This document shows, in pieces, positions 45,856 to 54,646 of a stretch of 64,000 nucleotides of DNA. The stretch spans positions 1,367,263-1,431,262 of the forward strand of contig NZ_CP012036.1 in NCBI RefSeq assembly GCF_001298445.1, written 5' to 3'. The notes beneath the pieces were generated by a model. It did not search any database, had not been told where the DNA came from, and worked only from the letters and a program-made list of their open reading frames with translations. The stretch comes from Nostoc piscinale CENA21 (GTDB taxonomy: Bacteria > Cyanobacteriota > Cyanobacteriia > Cyanobacteriales > Nostocaceae). The position numbers and the translations under genes are program-made. Each line of letters starts with the position of its first letter. Positions within the stretch are counted from its first letter, which is position 1.

Positions 45856-47598
45856 TTAATAGTGATTTCCTACTTTGCGATGATGCACGGCTGTCAGTGA
45901 TTCAGGTTTGGAAACTCGACCGCCATTGACTGTGCTATATACTGCCCAGTGGTCGCCGCAGTCCATCCGGCTGACGACTTCGCATTCCATATATGCTAAA
46001 GCGTCGGCGAGGATAGGTGTACCATCTTCGGCGGGCTGGGTTCGCACACCTGCAAAGCGGTCTGCACCGGGGGCGAACCGTTTGAGGAAGTGGCGCATGA
46101 GTGTTTGATAATTGCCTTCTTCTAAGACATTTAACACGAAGCGATCGCCTACTTGCATTAAGGATTCAATCGCCCGGTCTTTAGCGACTGCGATGGAGAA
46201 TCCCAAGGGTTTGAAGCTGGCTTGCGCTACCCAAGAAGCTAACATCGCGCTGGATACGTCGCCTTTTTTGGCAGTAATAATATACAATCCACCACTGAGT
46301 CTACCTAGGGCTTTATCTAAGTCTGCACTCAGAGATTTCATCGCCTTGATACTGCGATCGCGTGTTACCCATTGTCCTAAGTCTGTGCCAGCTTCTTCAC
46401 ACTGCTTGTAAGTATTTTCGCTGGGTTTGTCACTAAGTTGGATGACCGGGAATGCTACGTGTAATCCCAACGCACGGAATTTTGTTAATAGGGGGTAAGT
46501 CGGCTCATCATTACCGCCACCAGTTTCAAATATACCAATGGCTTGTTTATCTTTAGCAGAACCTAACACGGTACTGAGTGCGGCTTGAGCAATGGTATCA
46601 CCAGCCGATGGCGGCGCACCAATGACTAAACCAGAACAACGCCCAACTAGTTCGCGCAATTCTTGTAAATCCGTTGCTGAACCCAAATCTACTACTTCTA
46701 CGGCTACGTCGGTTTTGCTGATACCGTTGATAATTGATTGGGCTAGGCGATCGCTATAACCGTATTCTGAAACGTAAAATACACCTACAGTAGTTTCTGG
46801 TTTCGCTTGGTTCTGACTCCATTTGCGGTAACGCTGGGTAAGTTCCTCAACGTTGTGATAGAGTAACGGCCCGTGACCTGTAGCAATCATTTTCAGCCCA
46901 GGTAATTCGCCCATCCGCTTCATTGCAGACAGTACCGAGCGCGAATTCGGCCCCATCAAACATTCGTAGTAATATTTAAAATCAGCTTCAATAGTTTTTA
47001 AGTCTTCGTCAAAGGTCGCATCGGAACAATAGTGCATTCCGAAAGCATCGCAGGTGAAAAGAGTTTGGGTTTTATGGTCAAAGCTGAAGATTGTATCCGG
47101 CCAATGTAAATTAGGAGCGATGACAAATTCCATCTCGTGACCGTTACCTAAATCTAAGCGATCGCCATTTTTGACAATTTGCCGTTTAAATGGCTGATGT
47201 ACTAAATCTTCCAAAAATTGAATTGCGACTTTGGAAGCCACTACGGTAATTTCTGGAGCCATTTGTAACAAATCTTTCACCAAGCCACTATGGTCTGGCT
47301 CAGTGTGGCTGACAATCAAATAATTGATATCTTGAGGATTAATCAACCCTGTGAGCGTATCAAAATACAGCTTACGGAATTTCTCATGGGAGGTATCAAC
47401 TAAGGCAATCTGCTCACCGCGAATCAAAAATGAGTTGTAGGTAGTACCATTTTGTAACCCAAACTCAATATCAAAGCGATCGCGATCCCAATCTAGAGAG
47501 CGAATTGCCGTCGTATCTTGAGCAATATCCTCAGTCTGTATAGTCAGCCGTTTTTCCGTTTTCTCGGTGAGCGATACCATAAATCCCCTCTCAAACAC
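45856..47598 (-). CDS. flv3: Flavodiiron protein Flv3
   Basis: A 580-residue flavodiiron protein with lactamase-like, flavodoxin and flavin-reductase domains, intact. The diiron motif is canonical (VSHTEPDHSG, HxExDH), unlike the Flv1 gene at 37.5 kb, which makes this the Flv3-type partner. The flavodoxin part has VGVFYVSEYGYSDRLAQ, and the reductase part has SAMLASWVAQASFKPLGFSIAVAKDR. Flv1/Flv3 heterodimers protect photosystem I when light fluctuates. Heterocyst-specific Flv3B cannot be excluded by sequence alone, but the pairing with a separate, nearby flv1 resembles the vegetative flv1A/flv3A arrangement. Confidence 0.9.
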   Translation of the reverse strand: MFERGFMVSLTEKTEKRLTIQTEDIAQDTTAIRSLDWDRDRFDIEFGLQNGTTYNSFLIRGEQIALVDTSHEKFRKLYFDTLTGLINPQDINYLIVSHTEPDHSGLVKDLLQMAPEITVVASKVAIQFLEDLVHQPFKRQIVKNGDRLDLGNGHEMEFVIAPNLHWPDTIFSFDHKTQTLFTCDAFGMHYCSDATFDEDLKTIEADFKYYYECLMGPNSRSVLSAMKRMGELPGLKMIATGHGPLLYHNVEELTQRYRKWSQNQAKPETTVGVFYVSEYGYSDRLAQSIINGISKTDVAVEVVDLGSATDLQELRELVGRCSGLVIGAPPSAGDTIAQAALSTVLGSAKDKQAIGIFETGGGNDEPTYPLLTKFRALGLHVAFPVIQLSDKPSENTYKQCEEAGTDLGQWVTRDRSIKAMKSLSADLDKALGRLSGGLYIITAKKGDVSSAMLASWVAQASFKPLGFSIAVAKDRAIESLMQVGDRFVLNVLEEGNYQTLMRHFLKRFAPGADRFAGVRTQPAEDGTPILADALAYMECEVVSRMDCGDHWAVYSTVNGGRVSKPESLTAVHHRKVGNHY

Positions 47599-47787
47599 AA
47601 TGAGTATTTATTCCGCTTGTTCTATTTTGACACGGTTTAAATGTTAATTTTTATTAAAAACTCTATAGTTAACTTAAAAAAATCAAAAGAATGAAACCGC
47701 ATATATTGAAATCTGGCGCTAACCATTAGAATCGCAGCTACAAGAATAAAGCCTGCCAACCCAGACTGGAAAAACTAGACTCTACTC

Positions 47788-47836
47788 TAGTCCGCGCAGG
47801 CGGACTTTGTTTGTATAGCCGCGATTTTAGTCGTTC
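47788..47836. repeat. Palindromic intergenic repeat, same family as 31.54 kb
   Basis: AGTCCGCGCAGGCGGACTTTG followed by GCCGCGATTTTAGTCG. It ends eight bases before the coaX start and covers a longer in-frame extension of coaX. Confidence 0.75.
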
Positions 47837-47843
47837 GGGTGGT

Positions 47844-48608
47844 ATGAATATACAGAAACCTTGGTTGGCTTTGGAGATAGGGAATTCCCGACTGCATTGG
47901 GGATTATTCGTAGGCGAAACCCTTGACTGTACATGGAATACAGACTATCTACCTGATTCAGTTATACAGCAGTTGGGTAACGGTCGAACCTTAGATGAGT
48001 TCCCAGCCAAGATTTTTACCCTTCCTAGTTCCCTTCCTTTAGTAATTGCTTCTGTTGTTCCCAGTCAAACCGCACTTTGGCAAAGTTACCCCAATGTGCG
48101 AGTAATTACCTTAGAGAATGTACCTTTAAAAAATACCTATCCCACATTAGGAATTGACCGCGCCTTAGCTTTGTGGGGTGCAGGTATAAAGTTGGGATTT
48201 CCCATATTAGTCATTGATGCTGGAACCGCCTTAACTTTTACAGGCGCAGATAGCGAACAGAATTTAGTTGGCGGTGCAATTTTGCCAGGATTGGGTTTAC
48301 AATTTGCGACTTTAGGTCAAAAAACCAGCCAATTACCACAATTAGAAACACAAAACTTCACCTCATTACCACCACGTTTTGCACTAAATACACCAGAGGC
48401 TATTCAAAGTGGTGTTATCTACACCTTGTTAGCCGGAATCAAAGATTTTATGACAGCATGGTGGGATTTATATCCTAATAGTAAAGTGGCGATTAAAGGA
48501 GGCGATCGCACTTTATTATTTAACTATCTGCAAACTTTATACCCTGAAATAACAGCCCATTTAATTGTAGAACCAAACTTAATTTTTTGGGGAATCATAT
48601 ATGTTTAA
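47844..48608 (+). CDS. coaX: Type III pantothenate kinase
   Basis: A 254-residue CoaX, which phosphorylates pantothenate, the first step to coenzyme A. Family motifs: WLALEIGNSRLHWGLF (phosphate loop), LGIDRALALWGA, VIDAGTALTFTG (catalytic Asp) and GGAILPGLGLQF. I start at the ATG at 47844. The frame is open further upstream to 47811, but that DNA is the intergenic repeat. The 3' end overlaps the converging hydrolase gene by 14 bases. Confidence 0.9.
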   Translation: MNIQKPWLALEIGNSRLHWGLFVGETLDCTWNTDYLPDSVIQQLGNGRTLDEFPAKIFTLPSSLPLVIASVVPSQTALWQSYPNVRVITLENVPLKNTYPTLGIDRALALWGAGIKLGFPILVIDAGTALTFTGADSEQNLVGGAILPGLGLQFATLGQKTSQLPQLETQNFTSLPPRFALNTPEAIQSGVIYTLLAGIKDFMTAWWDLYPNSKVAIKGGDRTLLFNYLQTLYPEITAHLIVEPNLIFWGIIYV

Positions 48609-49408
48609 TAAAATCATGAATCTCTTCTGCCACAATTCCGGCACACTCTTCTGGTAAATCATTGCCAGCATGAGCCACTAATTTAAAATCAACTTGGGGA
48701 ATTAATTGTTTATAAGTTTGGCTTTGAAAAACAGCATCAGAAGTATCTTGTCCACCTTGTAAAATTAACACGGGAACTTCAATTAAATGCAACTTATCTT
48801 GTAATAACTCAGCTTTAATTTCTGCTGTCTGTCTTTGAAATAATAACTGACAAGCTGCGGGATATTTGAGTAAATGTTGACGTTGCTGTAAGTCTTGCTC
48901 GATTTTTTCGTGCCAACCGAATATTTTAATGATGGGTCTGATAAATTTGAAAAATTTCACTAATAACGGAGAAAATTCTAATAATTTGCGTCGTTGTTGC
49001 CAACGTTTTTTCTTGTTTCTCAACTTCTACACCTTCTGGTGCTAAGAGAACTAAACCTTCTACCTGTTCTGGATATTTCAAAGCATAACTCGCTGCAATC
49101 CAACCTCCTAGAGAATGACCTACTAAGTACACTCTTTCCAGTCTTAAGGCTTGTAGTAGTTCCGCGATAGACTCTACTTGTAAATCTATCGAGTGATGAA
49201 TGTTTGGCTTATCAGACTCCCCAAAGCCTAACAAGTCTGGTGCAAAACAATGGAAATTTTTCGCCAGTTTTTCCATTACTGATGACCACTGGCTACTATC
49301 GTTCCAAGCGCCATGTAACAAAACCACCGGAATACCTTGACCAGCTTCGCTCCAAAATAACAATCCTTGGGAGAGTTTTCTGCGGGAGTTACGTAGTAGT
49401 GTATCCAT
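48595..49408 (-). pseudogene. Alpha/beta hydrolase, reading frame interrupted
   Basis: An alpha/beta-hydrolase fold protein: VVLLHGAWNDSSQW (oxyanion HG), DLLGFGESDKP, VYLVGHSLGGWIAASYAL (nucleophile elbow GHSLG), then in another frame VPVLILQGGQDTSDAV (acid Asp) and VDFKLVAHAGNDLPEE (His). The frames part at 49006-49011: six T (A in the gene) where five read EKQEKRWQQRRKLLEF, giving 270 residues. All triad residues are then present. The substrate is unknown; the lipase/esterase or haloperoxidase-like group fits. Confidence 0.8.
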
Positions 49409-49495
49409 TTTATATATAAAAATTACATCATAGTAGATTGTAGTTTTTATATTGGATTTTGTAATTAAAACTCCCAGAGAAAATCTAAAGTATTG

Positions 49496-50035
49496 TTACG
49501 CCAGTGTTGTCAAGCCGTTTAAGTAGTCCTTTAGCTGTCGAGAATGGTCATGGGACATTGGCCCTGTTGGTAAAGCACTCGGAGAAAAAGCTTGAATTTC
49601 CAAGACTTCTAAAGCATCTTGAATTTCCATTTCTCCTTTGACTTCGGCTTCCACCACAACGCAAATCGAATGAATGCGAGGATCTCTGTCTGGTGCAGAA
49701 TAAACACCTACTAAACGTTTAATCGTTACTAATTCCAGTCCTGTTTCCTCTATCAATTCTCGTTCGACTGTACTGGGAATATCTTCTCCCCAGTCCACCA
49801 TTCCCCCTGGTAATGACCAAAGACCATTATCCCGTCGGCGAATTAAGACAATTCGACCATCAGGTAATATCGGAATAATACTTGTACCAGTAATAGGATG
49901 ACGAAAAATAATACCTAATACTGTTTGTCCATAGCGCCATAAACCACGTATAGACTGGACAAATGCTCCAAAAAAAGCCAGAACGTTCAAGCTCAAAATT
50001 TTGGTGTTATGTTTTTTGATTTCTTGCACTCGCAT
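49496..50035 (-). CDS. Nudix hydrolase
   Basis: A 179-residue Nudix protein that hydrolyses a nucleoside diphosphate linked to another group. The Nudix box GX5EX7REUXEEXGU is complete: G-MVDWGE-DIPSTVE-RELIEETGL at about residues 79-101. The preceding strand VLIRRRDNGLWSLPGG is typical. An N-terminal extension of about 48 residues with a hydrophobic stretch (ILSLNVLAFFGAFVQSI) might associate with the membrane. The substrate cannot be read from sequence. Confidence 0.88.
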   Translation of the reverse strand: MRVQEIKKHNTKILSLNVLAFFGAFVQSIRGLWRYGQTVLGIIFRHPITGTSIIPILPDGRIVLIRRRDNGLWSLPGGMVDWGEDIPSTVERELIEETGLELVTIKRLVGVYSAPDRDPRIHSICVVVEAEVKGEMEIQDALEVLEIQAFSPSALPTGPMSHDHSRQLKDYLNGLTTLA

Positions 50036-50936
50036 TTACTCAAATAGCTAATTATTGAGATTGATTCCACACAAAGATGCTTGTGCTTTGAGAGTTTCTT
50101 CTTAGAGGTTATTTGAAAAGTATTAAGTGATTTACTTAGTAATTTAATATACGTCTACATCTATACTAACTTGTTGGCAACTGATTGAGAAAGCACTTTC
50201 ATCGACAATTATTCAGTTAAGTCTTTCCCCAAAGAATTGCTACAAGGCTTGGCTAACTGATAACTATTGACACAGACTAGTCCTATTTGATTTACAAACT
50301 AATTCACAAACGCAGGGAACGAGAAACAGGGAACACTTCGACAAGTTCATTGCATCGCAGGAACTAGATTTGTTTGAGTCTCATTTAGGACATTTATACT
50401 AAGAAAATCAAGCAAAATACTTGATGGTTTTCAAATATCATCTAATAGTTTTTGTATGATATATCAATTTTAGCACTGAATTAAATAATTATTTTTGTAG
50501 TATTATATACATTATTTAAGTGGGTGAATAGATAGGAATATATTGAAATTGTCCTGACGAAATATTTAATTTATAGAAAATAGTTGATTTATTTGTAGAA
50601 AAACATTATCTAAATTATATAAATCATCGTCCTAATTTTGAGTTAGCGATCGCCTGTGATTTTTAAATAAAGCTATTCTCAAAATTTCCAATTCAAGTTT
50701 TACTAATTGCTGCTTTTAGCGATTATTTCAGTGTTTGACTTGTTCGCCTGATATAAATCAGCAAAATTTATATTGACATGCTTAAAATTAATGCGATACA
50801 ATTGTATGCTGTTCAAATAAAGTAGTTAGACTGCTAAACTAGGGGAAAATCATATCAATAGCATCAGCCTTAGTAGCTGATAATGCCTAAGAGATGCCTA
50901 GTTTATCTTTTTTTGTTGTTTATTAATGAGGTGAAC
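50036..50936. other. Long A/T-rich gap
   Basis: No gene is seen in about 900 bases. It holds the promoter of the small basic protein (listed) and one HIP1 site near 50648. I see no hairpin with a T-run. Confidence 0.45.
50773..50802 (+). promoter_or_regulatory. Sigma-70-type promoter of the small basic protein gene
   Basis: TTGACA at 50773-50778 and TACAAT at 50797-50802 with an 18-base spacer. The leader would be about 125 bases. Confidence 0.6.
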
Positions 50937-51101
50937 ATGGCAAAGCGCCGTAACCCGAAAAAAGAAAAGGCGCTACGGAACCAGGCATACGCCAGAAAGT
51001 TTCGTAAACGGACTACAACGGGAAGAATGCAAAGAAGATTCCAGCAAAGATCACCGAAGAGTGAGGAAGATGAGGGCGCAGCAGCAGTTGACGCTGAGTA
51101 A
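50937..51101 (+). CDS. Small highly basic protein
   Basis: A 54-residue protein, MAKRRNPKKEKALRNQAYA and on, with about 17 Arg/Lys in the first 41 residues and an acidic tail (SEEDEGAAAVDAE). I start at 50937, seven bases after a GAGGTG ribosome site. The longer frame from 50883 would add a hydrophobic stretch that looks untranslated. The basic body with acidic tail suggests RNA or ribosome binding. It recalls S21-like proteins but lacks their signature. It has a good promoter and its own terminator, so it is probably well expressed. Confidence 0.7.
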   Translation: MAKRRNPKKEKALRNQAYARKFRKRTTTGRMQRRFQQRSPKSEEDEGAAAVDAE

Positions 51102-51143
51102 GCCGCCAGCTTAGTTTCTGATTCTCTAAGTGATTCTAATTTT

Positions 51144-51174
51144 AAGGGCGTACAGATGTACGCTCTTATTTTTT
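51144..51174 (+). terminator. Terminator of the small basic protein gene
   Basis: AAGGGCGTACA and TGTACGCTCTT form a stem around a two-base loop, followed by ATTTTTT. Confidence 0.88.
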
Positions 51175-51244
51175 GAAGGATGAAGGCAATACAAGACTTT
51201 TAACCTTGTAATATCATGTCCGCTTGATTACTTACAAAAACCGA

Positions 51245-51320
51245 AGAACCCCACCCCGCCACAGCTACGCTATGTCTCCCCGCCCCGTCAACGGGGAGGG
51301 GTTGGGGGTGGGGTGCAAAG
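51245..51320. repeat. C/G-rich palindromic intergenic repeat
   Basis: CCCCACCCCGCC...GGGGAGGGGTTGGGGGTGGGGT, with an inner CCCCGTCAACGGGG stem. A common cyanobacterial repeat type, without coding capacity. Confidence 0.7.
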
Positions 51321-51374
51321 ATTGTGGGAATCACAACTAATTAACCGGACATGATATAATATGTAACCTATTAC

Positions 51375-52760
51375 CTATTCCCTGATTTGATTGCGGGCAT
51401 TATAAATTGCTTTGCTGACTTGGGCAAAACCTGTCCCACCATAACTATTACGGGCGGCGACAACTGTCCGTGGGGCGATCGCATCATAAATATCAGCCGC
51501 AAATGTAGGATGTATTTGTTGCCATTCGTCTAATGTTAAATCTTTCAAGAGTTTGCCAGCAGCAATACTAGTTTTTACTACCTTGCCCACCAGATTATAA
51601 GCTTCTCGAAAGGGAACACCTCTAGCAGCTAAATAATCTGCGACATCGGTAGCATTAGAAAAGTCTTCCGCGACGGCTGCGTTTAAACGCTGGCTACGAA
51701 ATTCCAAACCTTCCCGTAGCAAGATTGTCATTGCTTCTAAACAAGCTTTGACAGTATTCACGCCATCAAATAAACCTTCTTTGTCTTCTTGTAAATCTTT
51801 GTTATACGCCAAAGGCAAGCCCTTCATAATCACTAACATTGCTTGTAGATGACCAAAAACACGCCCAGTTTTGCCGCGTACTAATTCTGGTACATCGGGG
51901 TTTTTCTTTTGGGGCATAATGCTAGAACCAGTAGCACAGCTATCTTTGATGGTGATGAAGCGAAATTCTTCAGAAGCCCAGAGAATCACTTCTTCTGAAA
52001 GACGGCTGAGGTGAACCATAATCAAACTAGCCGCACACAAAAATTCAATGGCAAAATCGCGATCGCTCACGCCATCTAAGCTGTTAGCATAAACATTATC
52101 AAAATTTAGCAATTGGGCTGTGTAATGGCGGTCAATGGGGAAAGTAGTTCCCGCCAAAGCACCGCAACCCAAAGGCGAAATATTCACGCGGCGATAAACA
52201 TCACCCAAACGTTCCCAGTCGCGCTGTGCCATTTCAAAGTAAGCCAACAAGTGATGGGCTAAACTCAAAGGCTGGGCGCGTTGGAGGTGAGTATAGCCAG
52301 GAATCAGGGTTTCAATGTTATTTTCGGCTATATCTAATAAAACTTGTTGAAATTCTCGCAGTTGAGTGCGAATTTGCTGAATTTGGTCGCGGAGATAAAG
52401 TCTAGTATCTGTACCTACTTGGTCATTACGCGATCGCGCCGTATGTAACTTTTTCCCCACATCGCCGACAATTTCGGTAAGTCGTCGTTCTACGGCAAAA
52501 TGTACATCTTCAGCATCAATTCCTGGTTGAAACTTGCCTTGGCGATATTCCTGACGAATTTGTTCTAAACCTGTAACGAGTTGTTCGCCTTCTTCAGCAG
52601 AAATGATCCCTGTATGCGCCAACATTTTGGCATGAGCTTGAGAACCAGTCAGGTCGTATTCGATTAATTCAATATCAAAATTAATGCTGGCATTAAAACG
52701 AGCGATCGCAGGATGTAAGGCTGATTCAAATCGCTGGCTCCAGGTTTGTTGTTGCGTCAT
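51375..52760 (-). CDS. argH: Argininosuccinate lyase
   Basis: A 461-residue ArgH, which splits argininosuccinate into arginine and fumarate. Signatures: VHFAVERRLTEIVGDVGKKLHTARSRNDQVGTD, TPGYTHLQRAQP-like IPGYTHLQRAQPLSLAHH, and the superfamily loop SCATGSSIMPQKKNPDVPELVRGK with the catalytic serine. Full length, intact. The start at 52760 is MTQQQTWSQRF. A small membrane protein gene precedes it by 63 bases on the same strand and may share the transcript. Confidence 0.97.
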   Translation of the reverse strand: MTQQQTWSQRFESALHPAIARFNASINFDIELIEYDLTGSQAHAKMLAHTGIISAEEGEQLVTGLEQIRQEYRQGKFQPGIDAEDVHFAVERRLTEIVGDVGKKLHTARSRNDQVGTDTRLYLRDQIQQIRTQLREFQQVLLDIAENNIETLIPGYTHLQRAQPLSLAHHLLAYFEMAQRDWERLGDVYRRVNISPLGCGALAGTTFPIDRHYTAQLLNFDNVYANSLDGVSDRDFAIEFLCAASLIMVHLSRLSEEVILWASEEFRFITIKDSCATGSSIMPQKKNPDVPELVRGKTGRVFGHLQAMLVIMKGLPLAYNKDLQEDKEGLFDGVNTVKACLEAMTILLREGLEFRSQRLNAAVAEDFSNATDVADYLAARGVPFREAYNLVGKVVKTSIAAGKLLKDLTLDEWQQIHPTFAADIYDAIAPRTVVAARNSYGGTGFAQVSKAIYNARNQIRE

Positions 52761-52823
52761 AAAACAAAGGGGAATTGGAAGTAGGCAAATACTCTAATCC
52801 CTACTACCAACCCCCTGTCTGTG

Positions 52824-53030
52824 TCAACCGTAGCTGGTAAGATTGCGAAATAGCCAACCAATCACCAAACCAATCAGTAAAGCCCAGACTTGACCTGTTT
52901 GTATAAAGTGATTCCAAGCTTTCTGCACCTGACCCATAAGATTGGGGTCACTAACTTGCTGCGCCAACACCATTACATTCATCGGCAAATGCCAAAATAG
53001 CTGAAAAGTTAAATCGTTGAGGTAGTGCAT
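52824..53030 (-). CDS. Conserved cyanobacterial small membrane protein
   Basis: A 68-residue protein with one C-terminal membrane segment (about residues 46-62, VWALLIGLVIGWLFRNLTSYG) and an N-terminal amphipathic part (LTFQLFWHLPMNVMVLAQQV). I start at the ATG at 53030; a TTG at 53042 in frame is possible. The GWLFRNLTSYG end looks conserved in cyanobacteria. No function known. Confidence 0.55.
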   Translation of the reverse strand: MHYLNDLTFQLFWHLPMNVMVLAQQVSDPNLMGQVQKAWNHFIQTGQVWALLIGLVIGWLFRNLTSYG

Positions 53031-53313
53031 ACCGAGTCCCAAATAAGACCTTTATGTCATAACCTCTAGTTCTAGGTGATGTCCAGTATTTAGCCAACTT
53101 AATTCCAAGGAGTATTCGAGGTAGCGATCGCACCGTCATTACTTGGTAAAGTTTTCTTTATGTTTCAGGATTTATGTTTGTTCGTAACGTCATCAAAAGA
53201 AAAGGGTTCCTTTGCGAGGAGAGAAGGAACCCCAGTGCGTATTTGCGTAAAAAAAGAACTCTGCAATCAAGCTAATCCAGTTTATGAATTATCCCCGTCT
53301 TTCAGGAATGCAA

Positions 53314-53943
53314 CTATGCTATGGGTGCTTTTTGCTTACGCTTCACCCATAAACCCACAACACCAGCAACAGCAACACCAGCAGTAGAAACAGGTTCTGG
53401 AACTGGTACAACAGTTCCAGATGTTATTCCTATTCTTCCAGCAGTTAAATTATCGTTGATGTCTATGACACTACTGAATCTTCCGCTAGATGCAACAGCC
53501 ATAGGTAAGCCTGTAAAACCAGAAGGAAATTTTAATCCAAAACTTTCTGTTACTTCACCTTCGCTTGTACCTATGTTGTTACTAAATAGCAAATTATTTT
53601 GCATTACTTGACCAGTATGTCCCAACAAGCTGCTAGAAAATGTTCTCAAAATATTGTTAGAAGCATCTTTGAGAACGATAGACCAATCATTCAAAGAGAC
53701 GCTTGTAGCAGTCGGTAGTTGGTCTATATCTACTGTATAAGTTCCAAAAAAAGAACCATTTTGTAAATCTACAGCTACTCCAGTGGAACCAGAAATAGCT
53801 TGAGGTGCGAATTCTCCAGAAATATTAAATGTTTTTAAAGTTACAGCTTGTGCAGGTGCATTACCCACAGTAGCTAACATTGCAGCACCAAGGGCAATAC
53901 CAGCAGTAGCTTGAGATAGTTTTTTGTAAGATTTTGTCAGCAT
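53314..53943 (-). CDS. PEP-CTERM sorted exported protein
   Basis: A 209-residue secreted protein. A signal peptide (KKLSQATAGIALGAAMLATVGNAPAQA) precedes a beta-rich body, and the C-terminus is a PEP-CTERM tail: VPVPEPVSTAGVAVAGVVGLWVKRKQK. The tail (Pro-Glu-Pro, hydrophobic stretch, basic end) directs cutting and anchoring by an exosortase. I start at 53943, with GGAG seven to ten bases upstream, over the in-frame start at 53991. The body is not like any enzyme I know. No exosortase gene is in the window. Confidence 0.8.
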   Translation of the reverse strand: MLTKSYKKLSQATAGIALGAAMLATVGNAPAQAVTLKTFNISGEFAPQAISGSTGVAVDLQNGSFFGTYTVDIDQLPTATSVSLNDWSIVLKDASNNILRTFSSSLLGHTGQVMQNNLLFSNNIGTSEGEVTESFGLKFPSGFTGLPMAVASSGRFSSVIDINDNLTAGRIGITSGTVVPVPEPVSTAGVAVAGVVGLWVKRKQKAPIA

Positions 53944-54646
53944 GAGTTGAGTTTCTCCAGAAATAGGTTTCATAAAATGGGGGGAGCGCAAATAAACTTT
54001 TTGCCAAATTATTTCTGCACTAAAAAGAAATTTTTAGTGGTTCATAAAGTAGACATCAAGTTATTGCATTAATGGCAAGTTATATATCAATCAGCTTGAT
54101 AGCCTCAGTAGTTTCTTTTAAGTGATTTCCTACTGATTTGCATAATGTTGAAGCAGCACGAAATGCGCTGTAAAAGCGATATTTACGCAAATCAACATAA
54201 ATCGAAATTATGAGGTTATATAGCTTTTGCAATGTCAGAAATGCTTTAGTGGCTACGCACTAGCTCAATTAAAGAAGTACACTAATTTAGCTTGCTGCCT
54301 TACATCTCTAATTAACTCCCTAATTCCTTAAAGCTCGATTGTCATCGTTGCCTTTGCACATTTCTATACTGTCAGTAGAAAAAAAAAAACGGCAATAAAA
54401 ATCTGGTTATTTTACGAAAAGATTAAATTCCTATTTCCGTACTATCTCAGGGAAAATTCTCTCAGTATTTGATTACGTAAGGATTTATCAATACTTATAT
54501 CCGAAGATGTCACATTACTTACGTAAATTTTACTTAGTGGAAAGTTTACAATGAAAGGGTTTAGGGGCTAGAGGGGACAAGGGGGACACGGAAGCAATCT
54601 TTCAACCTTGTCTACCTTCCCTACCTTGTCTACCCCCACTCCCAAC
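53944..54646. other. Intergenic stretch upstream of the PEP-CTERM gene
   Basis: 700 bases without a credible gene. GGGGACAAGGGGGACACGG and CTACCTTCCCTACCTTGTCTACC short repeats fill 54570-54640 and could pair into a hairpin. A run of ten A lies near 54380. Confidence 0.45.
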
